Positions 35,031 through 42,914 of a stretch of DNA of 64,000 nucleotides are shown here, piece by piece (positions within the stretch are counted from its first letter, which is position 1; every line of letters starts with the position of its first letter). Below the pieces are notes generated by a model that saw only the letters and a program-made list of their open reading frames with translations, was not told the DNA's origin and did no database searches. Both the position numbers and the translations under genes were made by a program. The stretch is from assembly GCA_008638415.1 (NCBI GenBank), contig ML703345.1, positions 172,231 to 236,230 on the forward strand. Reading direction: 5' to 3'. This DNA is from Nocardiopsis sinuspersici (GTDB taxonomy: Bacteria > Actinomycetota > Actinomycetes > Streptosporangiales > Streptosporangiaceae).

Positions 35031-36044
35031 GTGGACGCGCGGACGTTCGCGGGTCCGGCCCCCGTCGAAGCCGTCCGCCCTCGACCTCCTACAGAGCGGT
35101 ACTTTCCCGAGGGCCGGAGCGCGTCACGACGGACGCGCCTGACGGCGCTGGCGATCGCCGCCGTGGCGCTCTTTCTCTTCTCCCTGGCCGGCTACGCGGG
35201 GGGCTACGTCTACGACCGGTGGTCCACCGAGTCGCTGACCCGTGAGGAGCGGGCGGCCGAGACGGAGATAGACCAGGAAAAGGAGCCGTTCACCAGCTCC
35301 GTCACCTACGACACCTCCGTTCCCCACAACTTCAAGATCGTCCTCGACCGGCCCCTGACACCGGAGGAGGGGGAAACGCTCCAGGCCACCCCGGTCGAGG
35401 AGGTCTGGGACTTCCTGCGGCCCCTGGGCGGGCGGCTGATCCGCTACCCCGCCAGTATGAACCCCGCCTCTCCGGACGGGTGGACCTGGCACGGAACGAG
35501 CATCCCGCCCGACGCGACGGTGTTCACCATGGACCTGCTGTCAACGCGCACCTCCCAACTGAGCATCGTGGGCATGACCCCCGTCAACATCTCCTGCGCG
35601 GAGTCCACGGCCGCGACCGTCGTGGAGTTCTCACCGCAGGGCGAGGCCTCCTACCCGGGCGTGGTCGTCGATCTGCGCGAGGAGGACCCGACTCCGTACA
35701 TCTCCGACGAGGGCCCCGACCAGGGGCTGCCGTACTTCGGCCACAGGCGGATCGATCTCGGCGGCGGGCTGGAGCCGGGCGGGCTGCGGGTGGAGGCGCT
35801 GGTACACGGCCAGTCCTGTGAGTGGGAGATCCGGGCGCGCTACCGCGACGCCCGGGACAACACGGACGAGGTCGTCCTCCGCGACGGCGACCGGCCCTTC
35901 TTCGCCGAGGCGCTGCCCGACCGGCCCCAGCAGTACTGGGTGTGGGGACACGGGTTCGGCGACTCGGAGGGAAACCCCTTCCTGCCGTGCCACGAGATGC
36001 CGGACGAAGCCGGCTGCGCGCACCTGTTGGGGAACACGTCCTGA
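35031..36044 (+). CDS. Membrane-anchored protein with large external domain, unknown
   Basis: 337 residues from GTG 35031. A Pro/Arg-rich cytosolic segment, one membrane helix near residues 38-60 (LTALAIAAVALFLFSLAGYA), then an acidic extracellular domain of about 270 residues with four cysteines (NISCAES, GQSCEWE, LPCHEM, AGCAHL), probably two disulfides. The true start is uncertain: there is no ribosome binding site at 35031, and a Pro-rich start with AGGAGG exists at 34894 in a different frame, so a frameshift or a longer N-terminus is possible. Family not recognised. Confidence 0.65.
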   Translation: MDARTFAGPAPVEAVRPRPPTERYFPEGRSASRRTRLTALAIAAVALFLFSLAGYAGGYVYDRWSTESLTREERAAETEIDQEKEPFTSSVTYDTSVPHNFKIVLDRPLTPEEGETLQATPVEEVWDFLRPLGGRLIRYPASMNPASPDGWTWHGTSIPPDATVFTMDLLSTRTSQLSIVGMTPVNISCAESTAATVVEFSPQGEASYPGVVVDLREEDPTPYISDEGPDQGLPYFGHRRIDLGGGLEPGGLRVEALVHGQSCEWEIRARYRDARDNTDEVVLRDGDRPFFAEALPDRPQQYWVWGHGFGDSEGNPFLPCHEMPDEAGCAHLLGNTS

Positions 36045-36104
36045 CCACGGCCCGACCCGGGCGGCGGTCCCCGTCTCACCCGGGCCCCGGAGCGGCCCCG
36101 CGGC

Positions 36105-36479
36105 TCACACCCCGGACCGCTCCCGCGAGCGCCGCCGCAGGCACGTCCATCCCACGCCCGCCCAGGAGAGCGCCACGATCCCCGCCATGACCAGGCGCGA
36201 GGTCAGCAGGTGCTCACGCGGATACAGGGTGCCGGTCAGGTAGAAGTCGATGAAGCCGTCCTCCATCACCGCGCGCCCGGTCTCCGACCGCGACCAGTTC
36301 TCGATCTCGGTCAGAAAGCACGGCCAGTCGACGATGACGATGCCCAGGGCGTAGGCGGCCACCCCCAGGTGCACCCAGAACAGCCGGGGCCGGCGCCAGG
36401 CCAGGAAGCCGCCGAAGACGACGAAGCAGAGGAAGGAGAAGTGCAGGACCATCGCGGTGTGGCCGAGGAGAGGGGTCAT
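36105..36479 (-). CDS. DUF2784 family membrane protein
   Basis: 124 residues, ATG 36479. Four predicted membrane segments: AMVLHFSFLCFVVFGGFLAW, WVHLGVAAYALGIVIVDWPC, a short LTEIENWSRSETGR region, and LLTSRLVMAGIVALSWAGVG. The motif PLTEIENWSR-like (here CFLTEIENW) is the hallmark of DUF2784. Function unknown. It is preceded by one of the two identical 58-bp repeats. Confidence 0.85.
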   Translation of the reverse strand: MTPLLGHTAMVLHFSFLCFVVFGGFLAWRRPRLFWVHLGVAAYALGIVIVDWPCFLTEIENWSRSETGRAVMEDGFIDFYLTGTLYPREHLLTSRLVMAGIVALSWAGVGWTCLRRRSRERSGV

Positions 36480-36837
36480 GTCCCGAACCTAGGGACGCGC
36501 CCGCCCGCGTACATCGGTACACGCACCCACCTCTGCCGAGTACCCGTACTCATGACGGGGCCGGGGCGCCCCCGCCACGGGGTGCCCCGGCCCGCCGGCC
36601 GCGAATCCGGTCCAGCTGGGTCCTCCTGCGCCGGTCACCCAGGAGGACCGAGCAGCGCTCGGCGCGGTGTCAGCCCACGGTCCTCTTGGCGAGGGCATGG
36701 CCACCTTCCGTCTTCCCGGTCTGGTCGCCCGGCTGGCGTTGCAGCGAAGAACCGCGCTCAGCGCCAGATCCTGTTCCGGTGTCCCCGGACACTCCCCTCG
36801 CGGGGTCGGCGGCCGTCTGGGGTACGGGAGGCCGAGG
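36480..36837. other. Intergenic region containing 58-bp repeat A
   Basis: 358 bp between the DUF2784 start and the SDR stop. It contains repeat A (36554-36611). The remaining 226 bp to the SDR stop hold no recognisable gene or strong hairpin. Confidence 0.4.
36554..36611. repeat. 58-bp repeat, copy A
   Basis: Identical over 58 bp and in the same orientation to 38682-38739. The core is a long hairpin: GGGCCGGGGCGCCCC pairs with GGGGTGCCCCGGCCC around CGCCAC, with one G-T wobble. It is followed by a GCCGGC-containing tail. Confidence 0.85.
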
Positions 36838-37686
36838 TCATCCGCCCGGTGGGAAGTCGGCTCCCTCAGAGAGGGCCTCGTCGGCGCGGAGCGCGACCAA
36901 GGACTCCTCCCAGCGCGCGGCGACCGCCTCGTAGCCCTCCGCGCCCAGGACCAGGCGGTGCGGCGGCTCCCGCCTCTCCATGGCGGCGAGAACGGCCTGC
37001 ACTCCGCGCTCCGGATCACCCGGCTGGAGGCCGTCCTGGGAGACCATGGCGGAGCGCACCTCCTCCAGCATGGGCAGGTAGGCGGTCAGTGCCTCTCGGA
37101 CGGGCTCGTCGGCGAATCCGGCGTAGGCCCGGGTACGGAACGCTCCGGGCTCGACCGCCATCACCCGGATGCCGAAGGGCTCCGTCTCGCGTCGAAGGAC
37201 CTCCGTCATTCCTTCCAGGGCGAACTTGGCCGCCGTGTAGAAGCCGAATCCGGGCGTTCCGACCAGCCCTGCGACCGACGACATGTTGACGATCCATCCG
37301 CCTCCCCTGGAACGCATGCCCGGGAGGACGGCACGGGTGACATGCAGGACGGAGAAGAAGTTGACCTCGAAGGTGCGCCGCACGGCGGCCTCGCCCATCC
37401 CCTCGATTGATCCGTACCAGCCGCGTCCCGCGTTGTTGACCAGGACGTCGATGCCGCCGAAGTGTTCCTCGGCAGTGGCCACGGCGGCGCGCACACCGTC
37501 CGGTTCGGTGACGTCGAGCGGTAGGACGAGCGCGTCGCCGTCGTGCTCCTCCGCCCAGGCGCCGAGCTCCTCGGGGCGGCGCACGGTCAGGGCGACCCGA
37601 CCTCCCCGGGCGAGCACGGCCTCGGCGTAGGCCATACCGAACCCGCCCGGGGTGCCTCCCGTGATGAACCAGGTGACGGCGTTCAC
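36838..37686 (-). CDS. SDR family oxidoreductase
   Basis: 282 residues from GTG 37686, whose start overlaps the SnoaL-like stop codon as GTGA. Classical short-chain dehydrogenase: WFITGGTPGGFGMAYAEAVL (an atypical but usable TGxxxGxG), DVLVNNAG, IVNMSSVAGLVGTPGFGFY with YTAAK as the catalytic pair, and VEPGAFRT. NAD(P)-dependent. It is cotranscribed with the SnoaL-like gene and divergent from an HxlR regulator, a common module for detoxification of electrophiles or quinones. Confidence 0.9.
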   Translation of the reverse strand: MNAVTWFITGGTPGGFGMAYAEAVLARGGRVALTVRRPEELGAWAEEHDGDALVLPLDVTEPDGVRAAVATAEEHFGGIDVLVNNAGRGWYGSIEGMGEAAVRRTFEVNFFSVLHVTRAVLPGMRSRGGGWIVNMSSVAGLVGTPGFGFYTAAKFALEGMTEVLRRETEPFGIRVMAVEPGAFRTRAYAGFADEPVREALTAYLPMLEEVRSAMVSQDGLQPGDPERGVQAVLAAMERREPPHRLVLGAEGYEAVAARWEESLVALRADEALSEGADFPPGG

Positions 37687-38036
37687 GGCTCGATCACCAG
37701 CCTTGCGATGCACTCCTCCCTGAGGGTGAAATGGTGGCGAAGGTCGATCTCCCCTCCGGGAAAGTCCCCCTCAAGGTGCTGGACGACGGTGTACCGGTCC
37801 TCGCCGCCGGTCTCGGCGCGGACCGGCACGGCCGTGTAGGCGAACGCGTTCCCGGCCTCCTTCGCCCAGCGGGTGATGGCACCGATGCCCTTGTGGGTGC
37901 GCCCGTCATCGACGACGGTGGCGTCGGTGGCGAAGAAGGACGCCGCAGTCGCCGCGTCGCGCGCGTTGTGCGCGGTCAGGTAGGCCATGACGGTCCCGGG
38001 GAGACGATCGAGGTCGACGGCTCGGATGCTGGTCAT
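37683..38036 (-). CDS. SnoaL-like (NTF2-fold) protein
   Basis: 117 residues, ATG 38036. NTF2-like cone fold: VMAYLTAHNARDAATAASFF, ATDATVVDDGRTHKGIGAIT, RWAKEAGNAFAYTAVPVRAE, then HLEGDFPGGEIDLRHHFTL. These small proteins act as isomerases, cyclases or binding proteins. First gene of a two-gene operon with the SDR. Confidence 0.85.
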   Translation of the reverse strand: MTSIRAVDLDRLPGTVMAYLTAHNARDAATAASFFATDATVVDDGRTHKGIGAITRWAKEAGNAFAYTAVPVRAETGGEDRYTVVQHLEGDFPGGEIDLRHHFTLREECIARLVIEP

Positions 38037-38114
38037 GAGATCCTCCGAATCACGGGAGTGAGCGGCCCGTCGGCCGCGCCATCCCGAGCGTGGTCATGGG
38101 AGTGGCCACCCCAA

Positions 38115-38139
38115 AGTTACTTCTAAAATGGAAGTTACT
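38115..38139. promoter_or_regulatory. Candidate HxlR operator
   Basis: AGTTACTTC-N7-GAAGTTACT, a near-perfect inverted repeat (8 of 9 positions) in the AT-rich centre of the divergent SnoaL/HxlR gap, typical of HxlR-family sites. Confidence 0.65.
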
Positions 38140-38176
38140 AGCTTCGATATTAGCAGCAACCATGGAGGAGAGTGCC

Positions 38177-38665
38177 GTGACCGGTCGGATACGCCGGGAG
38201 GACCGCGAGTGCCCGCTGTCGACGGCGATCGAGTACGTCGGCGACTGGTGGACGCTCCTGCTGCTGCACGACGTCTTCGACGGCTACACGCGCTTCGACG
38301 AGTTTCAGCGGAACCTCGGCATCTCGTCCAGCATGCTCACCGGACGACTCAGGAGGCTGGTCTCGGACGGCTTCCTGGAGCGGCGGCCCTACCAGAGCAG
38401 ACCCGTTCGCCACGAGTACGTGCTCACCGAACTGGGCCGCTCGCTGCGCCCGGTCGTCGTCACCCTGGCCGCCTGGGGAAACTCCCGGCTGGCCCCCGAG
38501 GAACGCCGCATGATCCTGGTGGACGCGGAGAGCCGCGAGGAGGTCGAACCGATCGTGGTCGACGCGGTGACCGGGCGGCGCCTGGACGACGCGGACGCCT
38601 ACGTCTTCACCGCGGGACCGGCCGCCGGATCGGAGATGAGGGAACGCTACACACCTGACGAATAA
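38177..38665 (+). CDS. HxlR family transcriptional regulator
   Basis: 162 residues from GTG 38177, chosen because GGAGGAG is 6 nt upstream. ATG 38162 and an earlier start are in frame. HxlR winged helix: CPLSTAIEYVGDWWTLLLLH, DVFDGYTRFDEFQRNLGISS, SMLTGRLRRLVSDGFLERRP, then HEYVLTELGRSL. The CPL cysteine is conserved in redox- or aldehyde-sensing HxlR proteins. Probably controls the divergent SnoaL-SDR operon and itself. Confidence 0.92.
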   Translation: MTGRIRREDRECPLSTAIEYVGDWWTLLLLHDVFDGYTRFDEFQRNLGISSSMLTGRLRRLVSDGFLERRPYQSRPVRHEYVLTELGRSLRPVVVTLAAWGNSRLAPEERRMILVDAESREEVEPIVVDAVTGRRLDDADAYVFTAGPAAGSEMRERYTPDE

Positions 38666-38681
38666 GCGGCCCCGCCCACAC

Positions 38682-38739
38682 GACGGGGCCGGGGCGCCCC
38701 CGCCACGGGGTGCCCCGGCCCGCCGGCCGCGAATCCGGT
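38682..38739. repeat. 58-bp repeat, copy B
   Basis: Identical to 36554-36611. Here the hairpin sits between the convergent HxlR gene and the locus 2 operon, ending 1 bp before the stop codon of the enolase-superfamily gene, so it probably terminates both. Confidence 0.85.
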
Positions 38740-38740
38740 G

Positions 38741-39835
38741 CTAGGGGGAGGCGTCCGCGACCGGCGTGAGCGTGTCGGCGAACACCAGGCCGTGGCCGTG
38801 CCCGGTCTCGGCACGCACCCGTCCCCGGTCGAACTCCACCCCGCTGGGGCGGGCCAACGCACCCAGCGCGGCGAAGGAGGCCCGGTCGATGTCCTCGACC
38901 ATGGCCACCCGGGGCAGGCACAGCGCCAACTGCCCCGACAGCTCGGGCAACAGGTGCGGAGCCACCGGCACACCCCGGCGCGCCATCGACTCCGCGATCC
39001 GCAGGAACGGGGTGATGCCGCCCACCCGCACCACGTTGGGCTGGGCGACGTCGCACACCCCCAGCTCCACGGCCCGCTCGAACTCCGCGACCGTGCGCAG
39101 GTTCTCCCCCATCGCGAACGGGACGCGGGTACGCTCACGCAGCCGGGCGTGCGCCTCCAGGTCCTCCGCGGGAAGCGGCTCCTCCACGAAGTGCGGGTCG
39201 AGGTCCTCCAACGCCTCCAGCGCACGCACCGCACGCGGCACGTCCCAGCGCTGGTTGGCGTCCACCATCAGCAGGCGCTCGGCACCCACCAGGTCGCGCA
39301 CCGCCCCCACCCGCTCCACGTCGCGGGCCGGGTCGGGCGATCCCACCTTCATCTTGACCGCCGAGTGCCCGGCCTCCACCCACCCGCGCACCTGCTCCAC
39401 CAGGTCCTCCAGGGGGTAGTCCAGGTTCACCCCGCTGCCGTAGGCGGGCACCGACTCCCGGCGCCGCCCCACCAGGTCCACCAGGCTCGTCTTCGCTGCC
39501 TGGGCACTCAGGTCCCACAGGGCGATGTCCACCCCGGCCAGCGCCATCAGGGTGAGCCCGCTGGTGCCCGCCTCACGCAGGTGCCAGCGCAGCTCCTCCC
39601 ACCGGGCCGGATGGGCACGCTGTCCCACCAGCGCGGGCCGGACGTCGTCGTTGACCAGAGCGGCCACCGCCCGCGCCCCGATCAGCGGGGTCCACGCGAA
39701 ACCCGTGCCCACCAGGCCGGCGTCGGTGTCCACCCGCACCACCACGACGTCGTTGCGGTCCACACCCCCGTCCCAGGACCGGTGCAGCGGCAGCCGGAAG
39801 GCGCGGGCGCCCACCTCGGTGACGCGCACGCTCAC
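38741..39835 (-). CDS. Enolase-superfamily dehydratase (mandelate racemase/muconate lactonizing type; locus 2)
   Basis: 364 residues from GTG 39835, overlapping the previous gene stop as GTGA. All active-site elements are seen: KMK (Lys161-Lys163), metal ligands Asp192 in VDANQRW, Glu218 in VEEPLP and Glu244 in MGEN, and His294 in APHLLPELS. This set matches sugar-acid dehydratases of the mandelate-racemase subgroup. Next to a KdgD-like gene, aldarate or aldonate dehydration is the best guess. It is the last gene of the five-gene locus 2 operon. Confidence 0.9.
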   Translation of the reverse strand: MSVRVTEVGARAFRLPLHRSWDGGVDRNDVVVVRVDTDAGLVGTGFAWTPLIGARAVAALVNDDVRPALVGQRAHPARWEELRWHLREAGTSGLTLMALAGVDIALWDLSAQAAKTSLVDLVGRRRESVPAYGSGVNLDYPLEDLVEQVRGWVEAGHSAVKMKVGSPDPARDVERVGAVRDLVGAERLLMVDANQRWDVPRAVRALEALEDLDPHFVEEPLPAEDLEAHARLRERTRVPFAMGENLRTVAEFERAVELGVCDVAQPNVVRVGGITPFLRIAESMARRGVPVAPHLLPELSGQLALCLPRVAMVEDIDRASFAALGALARPSGVEFDRGRVRAETGHGHGLVFADTLTPVADASP

Positions 39836-40737
39836 GCCCCCTTGACCAGGGACAGGCCGGTCTCGATCAGCTCGGCCAGAGCGGCCTCCTCCTCGGCGGT
39901 GGGGTCCACGAACGGGGCCCGCACCCCGCCCATGTCCACACCGCGCTGCCGGGCGCCCGCCTTGACCAGCGACACCGCGTACCCCGGCACCCGGTCGCGC
40001 AGGCGCACCAGCGGCTCGAAGAACTCGCGCATCAGGGTGTCGGCCAACGGGTCACCGGCGTGGAAGGCGGTGTAGAAGGCGGTGGCGACCTCGGGCACGA
40101 ACGCGAACGCCGCCGAGGAGTACAGCGGCACCCCCACGGCCCGGTAGGCGGCCACGGTCAGCTCGGCCGTGGGCAACCCGTTGAAGAAGGTGAACTCCTC
40201 ACCGCGCACCTCGCGCACCGCCAGCACGATCTGGTGCATCCGCCCCAGGTCGCCGACCCCGTCCTTGATACCGACCACCGTGGGGATCCGGGCCAGCTCC
40301 GCCGCGCTCTGGGGGGTGAAGACCATCGAGCCGCGCTGGTAGACCACCACCGGGATGTCCACGGCCGCGGTCACCGTGCGCACGTACTCCACCAGCCCCC
40401 GCTGCGGGGCGCCCACCAGGTAGGGCGGCAACAGCAGGACCGCGTCCGCCCCCGACTCCTTGGCCGCGCGGGCCTGTTCGATGGCGGTGCCCACGCTGCC
40501 GCCCGCACCGGCGACCACCGGCACCCGGCCCGCGGTGACCTCCACCGACCGCCGCACCACGGCGGCGTGCTCGGCGGCCGAGAGGGCGTGCACCTCACCG
40601 GTGCCGCAGGCCGCGAACACCCCGCCCGCGCCGTGCTCCACACCCGAGGCCACGTGCTCGGACAGCACGGCCTCGTTCACCCCTCCCCCGGCGGCGAAGG
40701 GGGTCAGGGGAAAGAACAGGATTCCGTCGAAGTTCAT
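39832..40737 (-). CDS. DHDPS-family dehydratase, 5-dehydro-4-deoxyglucarate dehydratase-like (locus 2)
   Basis: 301 residues, ATG 40737. The TIM barrel of the dihydrodipicolinate synthase family has the Schiff-base lysine at about 158 in VVGIKDGVGDLGR and Tyr133 in VVVYQRG. FPLTPF and FAACGTGEVHALSAAEH are near the N-terminus. FFNGLPTAE and the C-terminal region resemble KdgD, which converts 5-keto-4-deoxyglucarate to 2-oxoglutarate semialdehyde and CO2. Its pairing with an enolase-superfamily dehydratase supports this. 60 bp follow the isomerase gene. Confidence 0.85.
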   Translation of the reverse strand: MNFDGILFFPLTPFAAGGGVNEAVLSEHVASGVEHGAGGVFAACGTGEVHALSAAEHAAVVRRSVEVTAGRVPVVAGAGGSVGTAIEQARAAKESGADAVLLLPPYLVGAPQRGLVEYVRTVTAAVDIPVVVYQRGSMVFTPQSAAELARIPTVVGIKDGVGDLGRMHQIVLAVREVRGEEFTFFNGLPTAELTVAAYRAVGVPLYSSAAFAFVPEVATAFYTAFHAGDPLADTLMREFFEPLVRLRDRVPGYAVSLVKAGARQRGVDMGGVRAPFVDPTAEEEAALAELIETGLSLVKGA

Positions 40738-40797
40738 ACTGCTCCTCGTGCTCCTTGCCGGGGTGGCCCGGGGACGCCCCGGCGCCCCCGGACCACC

Positions 40798-41757
40798 TCA
40801 CAGGACGTGCTGGACGTGACGGCGGGCCACGGTGGCGATGACGTCGTCGCCGTCGGCCTCCCAGACCCGCTTGTTGAAGATCTCCACCTCGATGTCGCCG
40901 TCATAGCCCGTGGCGTCCACCGCGCGGCGCAGGGCGCCCACGTCGGCGTGGCCGTCACCGACCATGCCCCGACCCAGCAGGGCGTCGGCGGGGATGGGCA
41001 GTTCCCAGTCGCAGGCCTGGAAGGAGGCGATGCGCCCGCCCGCCCCGGCGCGGGCGATCTGCTCCCACACCTGGGGGTCCCACCACACGTGGTAGGCGTC
41101 CACCACCACGCCGACGGCGGCGGCGTCGAAGCGCTCGGCCAGGTCCAGGGCCTGACCCAGCGTGGAGAGCACGGCACGGTCGGCGCAGAACATCGGGTGC
41201 AGGGCCTCCAGGGCGAGCCGGACCCCGCGCTCGGCGGCGTAGGGCACCAGTTCGGCGAGGGCGTCCGCCGCCCGCTCGCGGATCCCGACCAGGTCGCGCT
41301 CACCCTCGGGCATACCGCCCATGACCATGACCAGGCAGGGCGCGCCCAGCTCGGCGGCCTCGTCGACGGCGCGCCGGTTGTCCTCCAGGGCCGAGGCCCT
41401 GTCGGGAGCGGTCAGGAATCCGGCACGGCAGTGGGAGGACACCCGCAGCCCGGACCTGCGCAGCAGGCGGGCGGCCTGTGCCAGACCCATCTCGGCTACC
41501 GGCTCACGCCACACGCCGATGGCGGGCACCCCGGCGCGCAGACAGCCGTCCACGGCCTGGGTCAGGCTCCAGTACTTGACGGTGGCCTGGTTGAGCGAGA
41601 GCCGTGCCAGCCGCGGGTCACCCGGCTCGGGCGTGGGCACCGCGGCGGGCAGCCCCGAGGGCACGTCCACCGCCGTGGGAACAACCGCCGGAGCGGTCGT
41701 GGTGGGAGCGCCCTCCTGGGGGACGGGCGCCTCGGCGCCATCTGGAAGCGTGCTCAC
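40798..41757 (-). CDS. Sugar phosphate isomerase/epimerase (TIM barrel; locus 2)
   Basis: 319 residues, ATG 41757, overlapping the DUF993 stop codon by 4 bases. AP-endonuclease-2-type (xylose-isomerase-like) barrel: LSLNQATVKYWSLTQAVDGC, GVWREPVAEMGLAQAARLLR, then metal-binding residues in LALEALHPMF, GVVVDAYHVWWDP and DIEVEIFNKRVW. Enzymes of this fold isomerise or epimerise keto-sugars using a divalent metal. The Pro/Thr-rich N-terminal 40 residues are non-conserved. Confidence 0.88.
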   Translation of the reverse strand: MSTLPDGAEAPVPQEGAPTTTAPAVVPTAVDVPSGLPAAVPTPEPGDPRLARLSLNQATVKYWSLTQAVDGCLRAGVPAIGVWREPVAEMGLAQAARLLRRSGLRVSSHCRAGFLTAPDRASALEDNRRAVDEAAELGAPCLVMVMGGMPEGERDLVGIRERAADALAELVPYAAERGVRLALEALHPMFCADRAVLSTLGQALDLAERFDAAAVGVVVDAYHVWWDPQVWEQIARAGAGGRIASFQACDWELPIPADALLGRGMVGDGHADVGALRRAVDATGYDGDIEVEIFNKRVWEADGDDVIATVARRHVQHVL

Positions 41758-42914
41758 TGGCTCACTCCTGACACCTCGAGGAGCGCCCGCATGCGAGACG
41801 CCGCCAGGTCGGGGTCGGTCAGGGCCCCGGCGGCGTCGGCCAGGCGCACCACCTGGGCCAGGTGGGGCAGGTCGCGGGCGCTGTGCAGCCCACCCACCAT
41901 GTGAAAGCCCTTCTGGTGGCCGTTGAGCCAGGCCAGGAAGGCGATACCGGTCTTGTAGTAGAAGGTGGGCGCGGCGAACAGGTGCCGGGCCAGGGGGACC
42001 GTGGGATCCATCAGGGCCCGGTATCGCCCGGTGTCGCCCTCGTCCAGGGCCGCCAGCGCGCGGGCGGCGGCCGGGGCGATGGCGGCGAAGATGCCCAGCA
42101 GGGCGTGGGAGTGGCCCTGCTCGTCGCCCAGGACCAGGTCCGGGTAGTCGAAGTCGTCACCGGTGTACAGGCGCACGCCCTCGGGAAGCAGGCGGCGCAG
42201 CCGCACCTCCAGGGAGGCGTCGAGCAGGGAGACCTTGATGCCCTCCACCTTCGCCGCGTGCTCGGCGATGAGGGCGGCCACCGGCTCGATCGCCTCGGCC
42301 GGGTCGGCGTGGCCCCAGTACCCGGCCAGGGCCGGGTCGAAGGCGGTGCCCAGCCAGTGCAGGATGACCGGCTGGTCGACCTGGCGCAGCAGGTGTCCGT
42401 AGACCTTGGCGTAGTCCTCGGGGCCCGAGGCGACGGCGGCCAGGGCCCGGGAGGCCATCAGGATGGGGGTGGCACCGGCGCCCTGGACGACGTCGAGCTG
42501 TTCCCCGTACGCGGTGATAACGCTTTCCAGATCGGCGTGCGAAGGATCGAGCTGGTCGGTGCCCACACCGCAGGCCAGGGCGGCGCCGCGCGCGGCGGCC
42601 TCCGCCCCCGACCTGCGGATCAGCTCGGCGGTGGCCGCCCAGTCCAGGCCCATGCCGCGCTGGGCGGTGTCCATGGCGTCGGCCACGCCCAGCCCCTGGT
42701 CCCACAGGTGGTGGCGAAAGGCCAGGGTGGCGTCCCAGTCCAGGCGGGCGGGCGCCCCGGGGGCGTTGGGGGAGAGCGGGTCGGCGACCACGTGGGCCGC
42801 GGCGTAGGCGGTGCGCGAGCGCGCGGGGGGCAGCGGGGAGGTGTCGACGGGGGTGCCGGCCAGGGTGTGGGGGGCTGCGCGGCCGTCGGTGGTGGGTAGC
42901 AGGAGTGTGTTCAT
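41754..42914 (-). CDS. DUF993 family protein (DHDPS-like barrel; locus 2)
   Basis: 386 residues from ATG 42914, overlapping the upstream Gfo/Idh/MocA stop codon as ATGA. It matches DUF993 over its length: LAFRHHLWDQGLGVADAMDT, AQRGMGLDWAATAELIRRS, VILHWLGTAFDPALAGYWG, KVEGIKVSLLDASLEVRLRR with a candidate Schiff-base lysine, then GDDFDYPDLVLGD. The family occurs in sugar-catabolic operons with Gfo/Idh/MocA dehydrogenases. Its reaction is, to my knowledge, not described. A LacI-type operator lies inside the gene. Confidence 0.85.
   Translation of the reverse strand: MNTLLLPTTDGRAAPHTLAGTPVDTSPLPPARSRTAYAAAHVVADPLSPNAPGAPARLDWDATLAFRHHLWDQGLGVADAMDTAQRGMGLDWAATAELIRRSGAEAAARGAALACGVGTDQLDPSHADLESVITAYGEQLDVVQGAGATPILMASRALAAVASGPEDYAKVYGHLLRQVDQPVILHWLGTAFDPALAGYWGHADPAEAIEPVAALIAEHAAKVEGIKVSLLDASLEVRLRRLLPEGVRLYTGDDFDYPDLVLGDEQGHSHALLGIFAAIAPAAARALAALDEGDTGRYRALMDPTVPLARHLFAAPTFYYKTGIAFLAWLNGHQKGFHMVGGLHSARDLPHLAQVVRLADAAGALTDPDLAASRMRALLEVSGVSQ
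42514..42529. promoter_or_regulatory. Intragenic LacI-type operator O5
   Basis: GTGATAACGCTTTCCA differs from O3 at two of 16 positions. It lies in the DUF993 coding region where the codons GAT, CCT, GAT, GAA and GTT end in A or T, unusual for this genome, suggesting that the DNA sequence itself is under selection. Confidence 0.6.
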
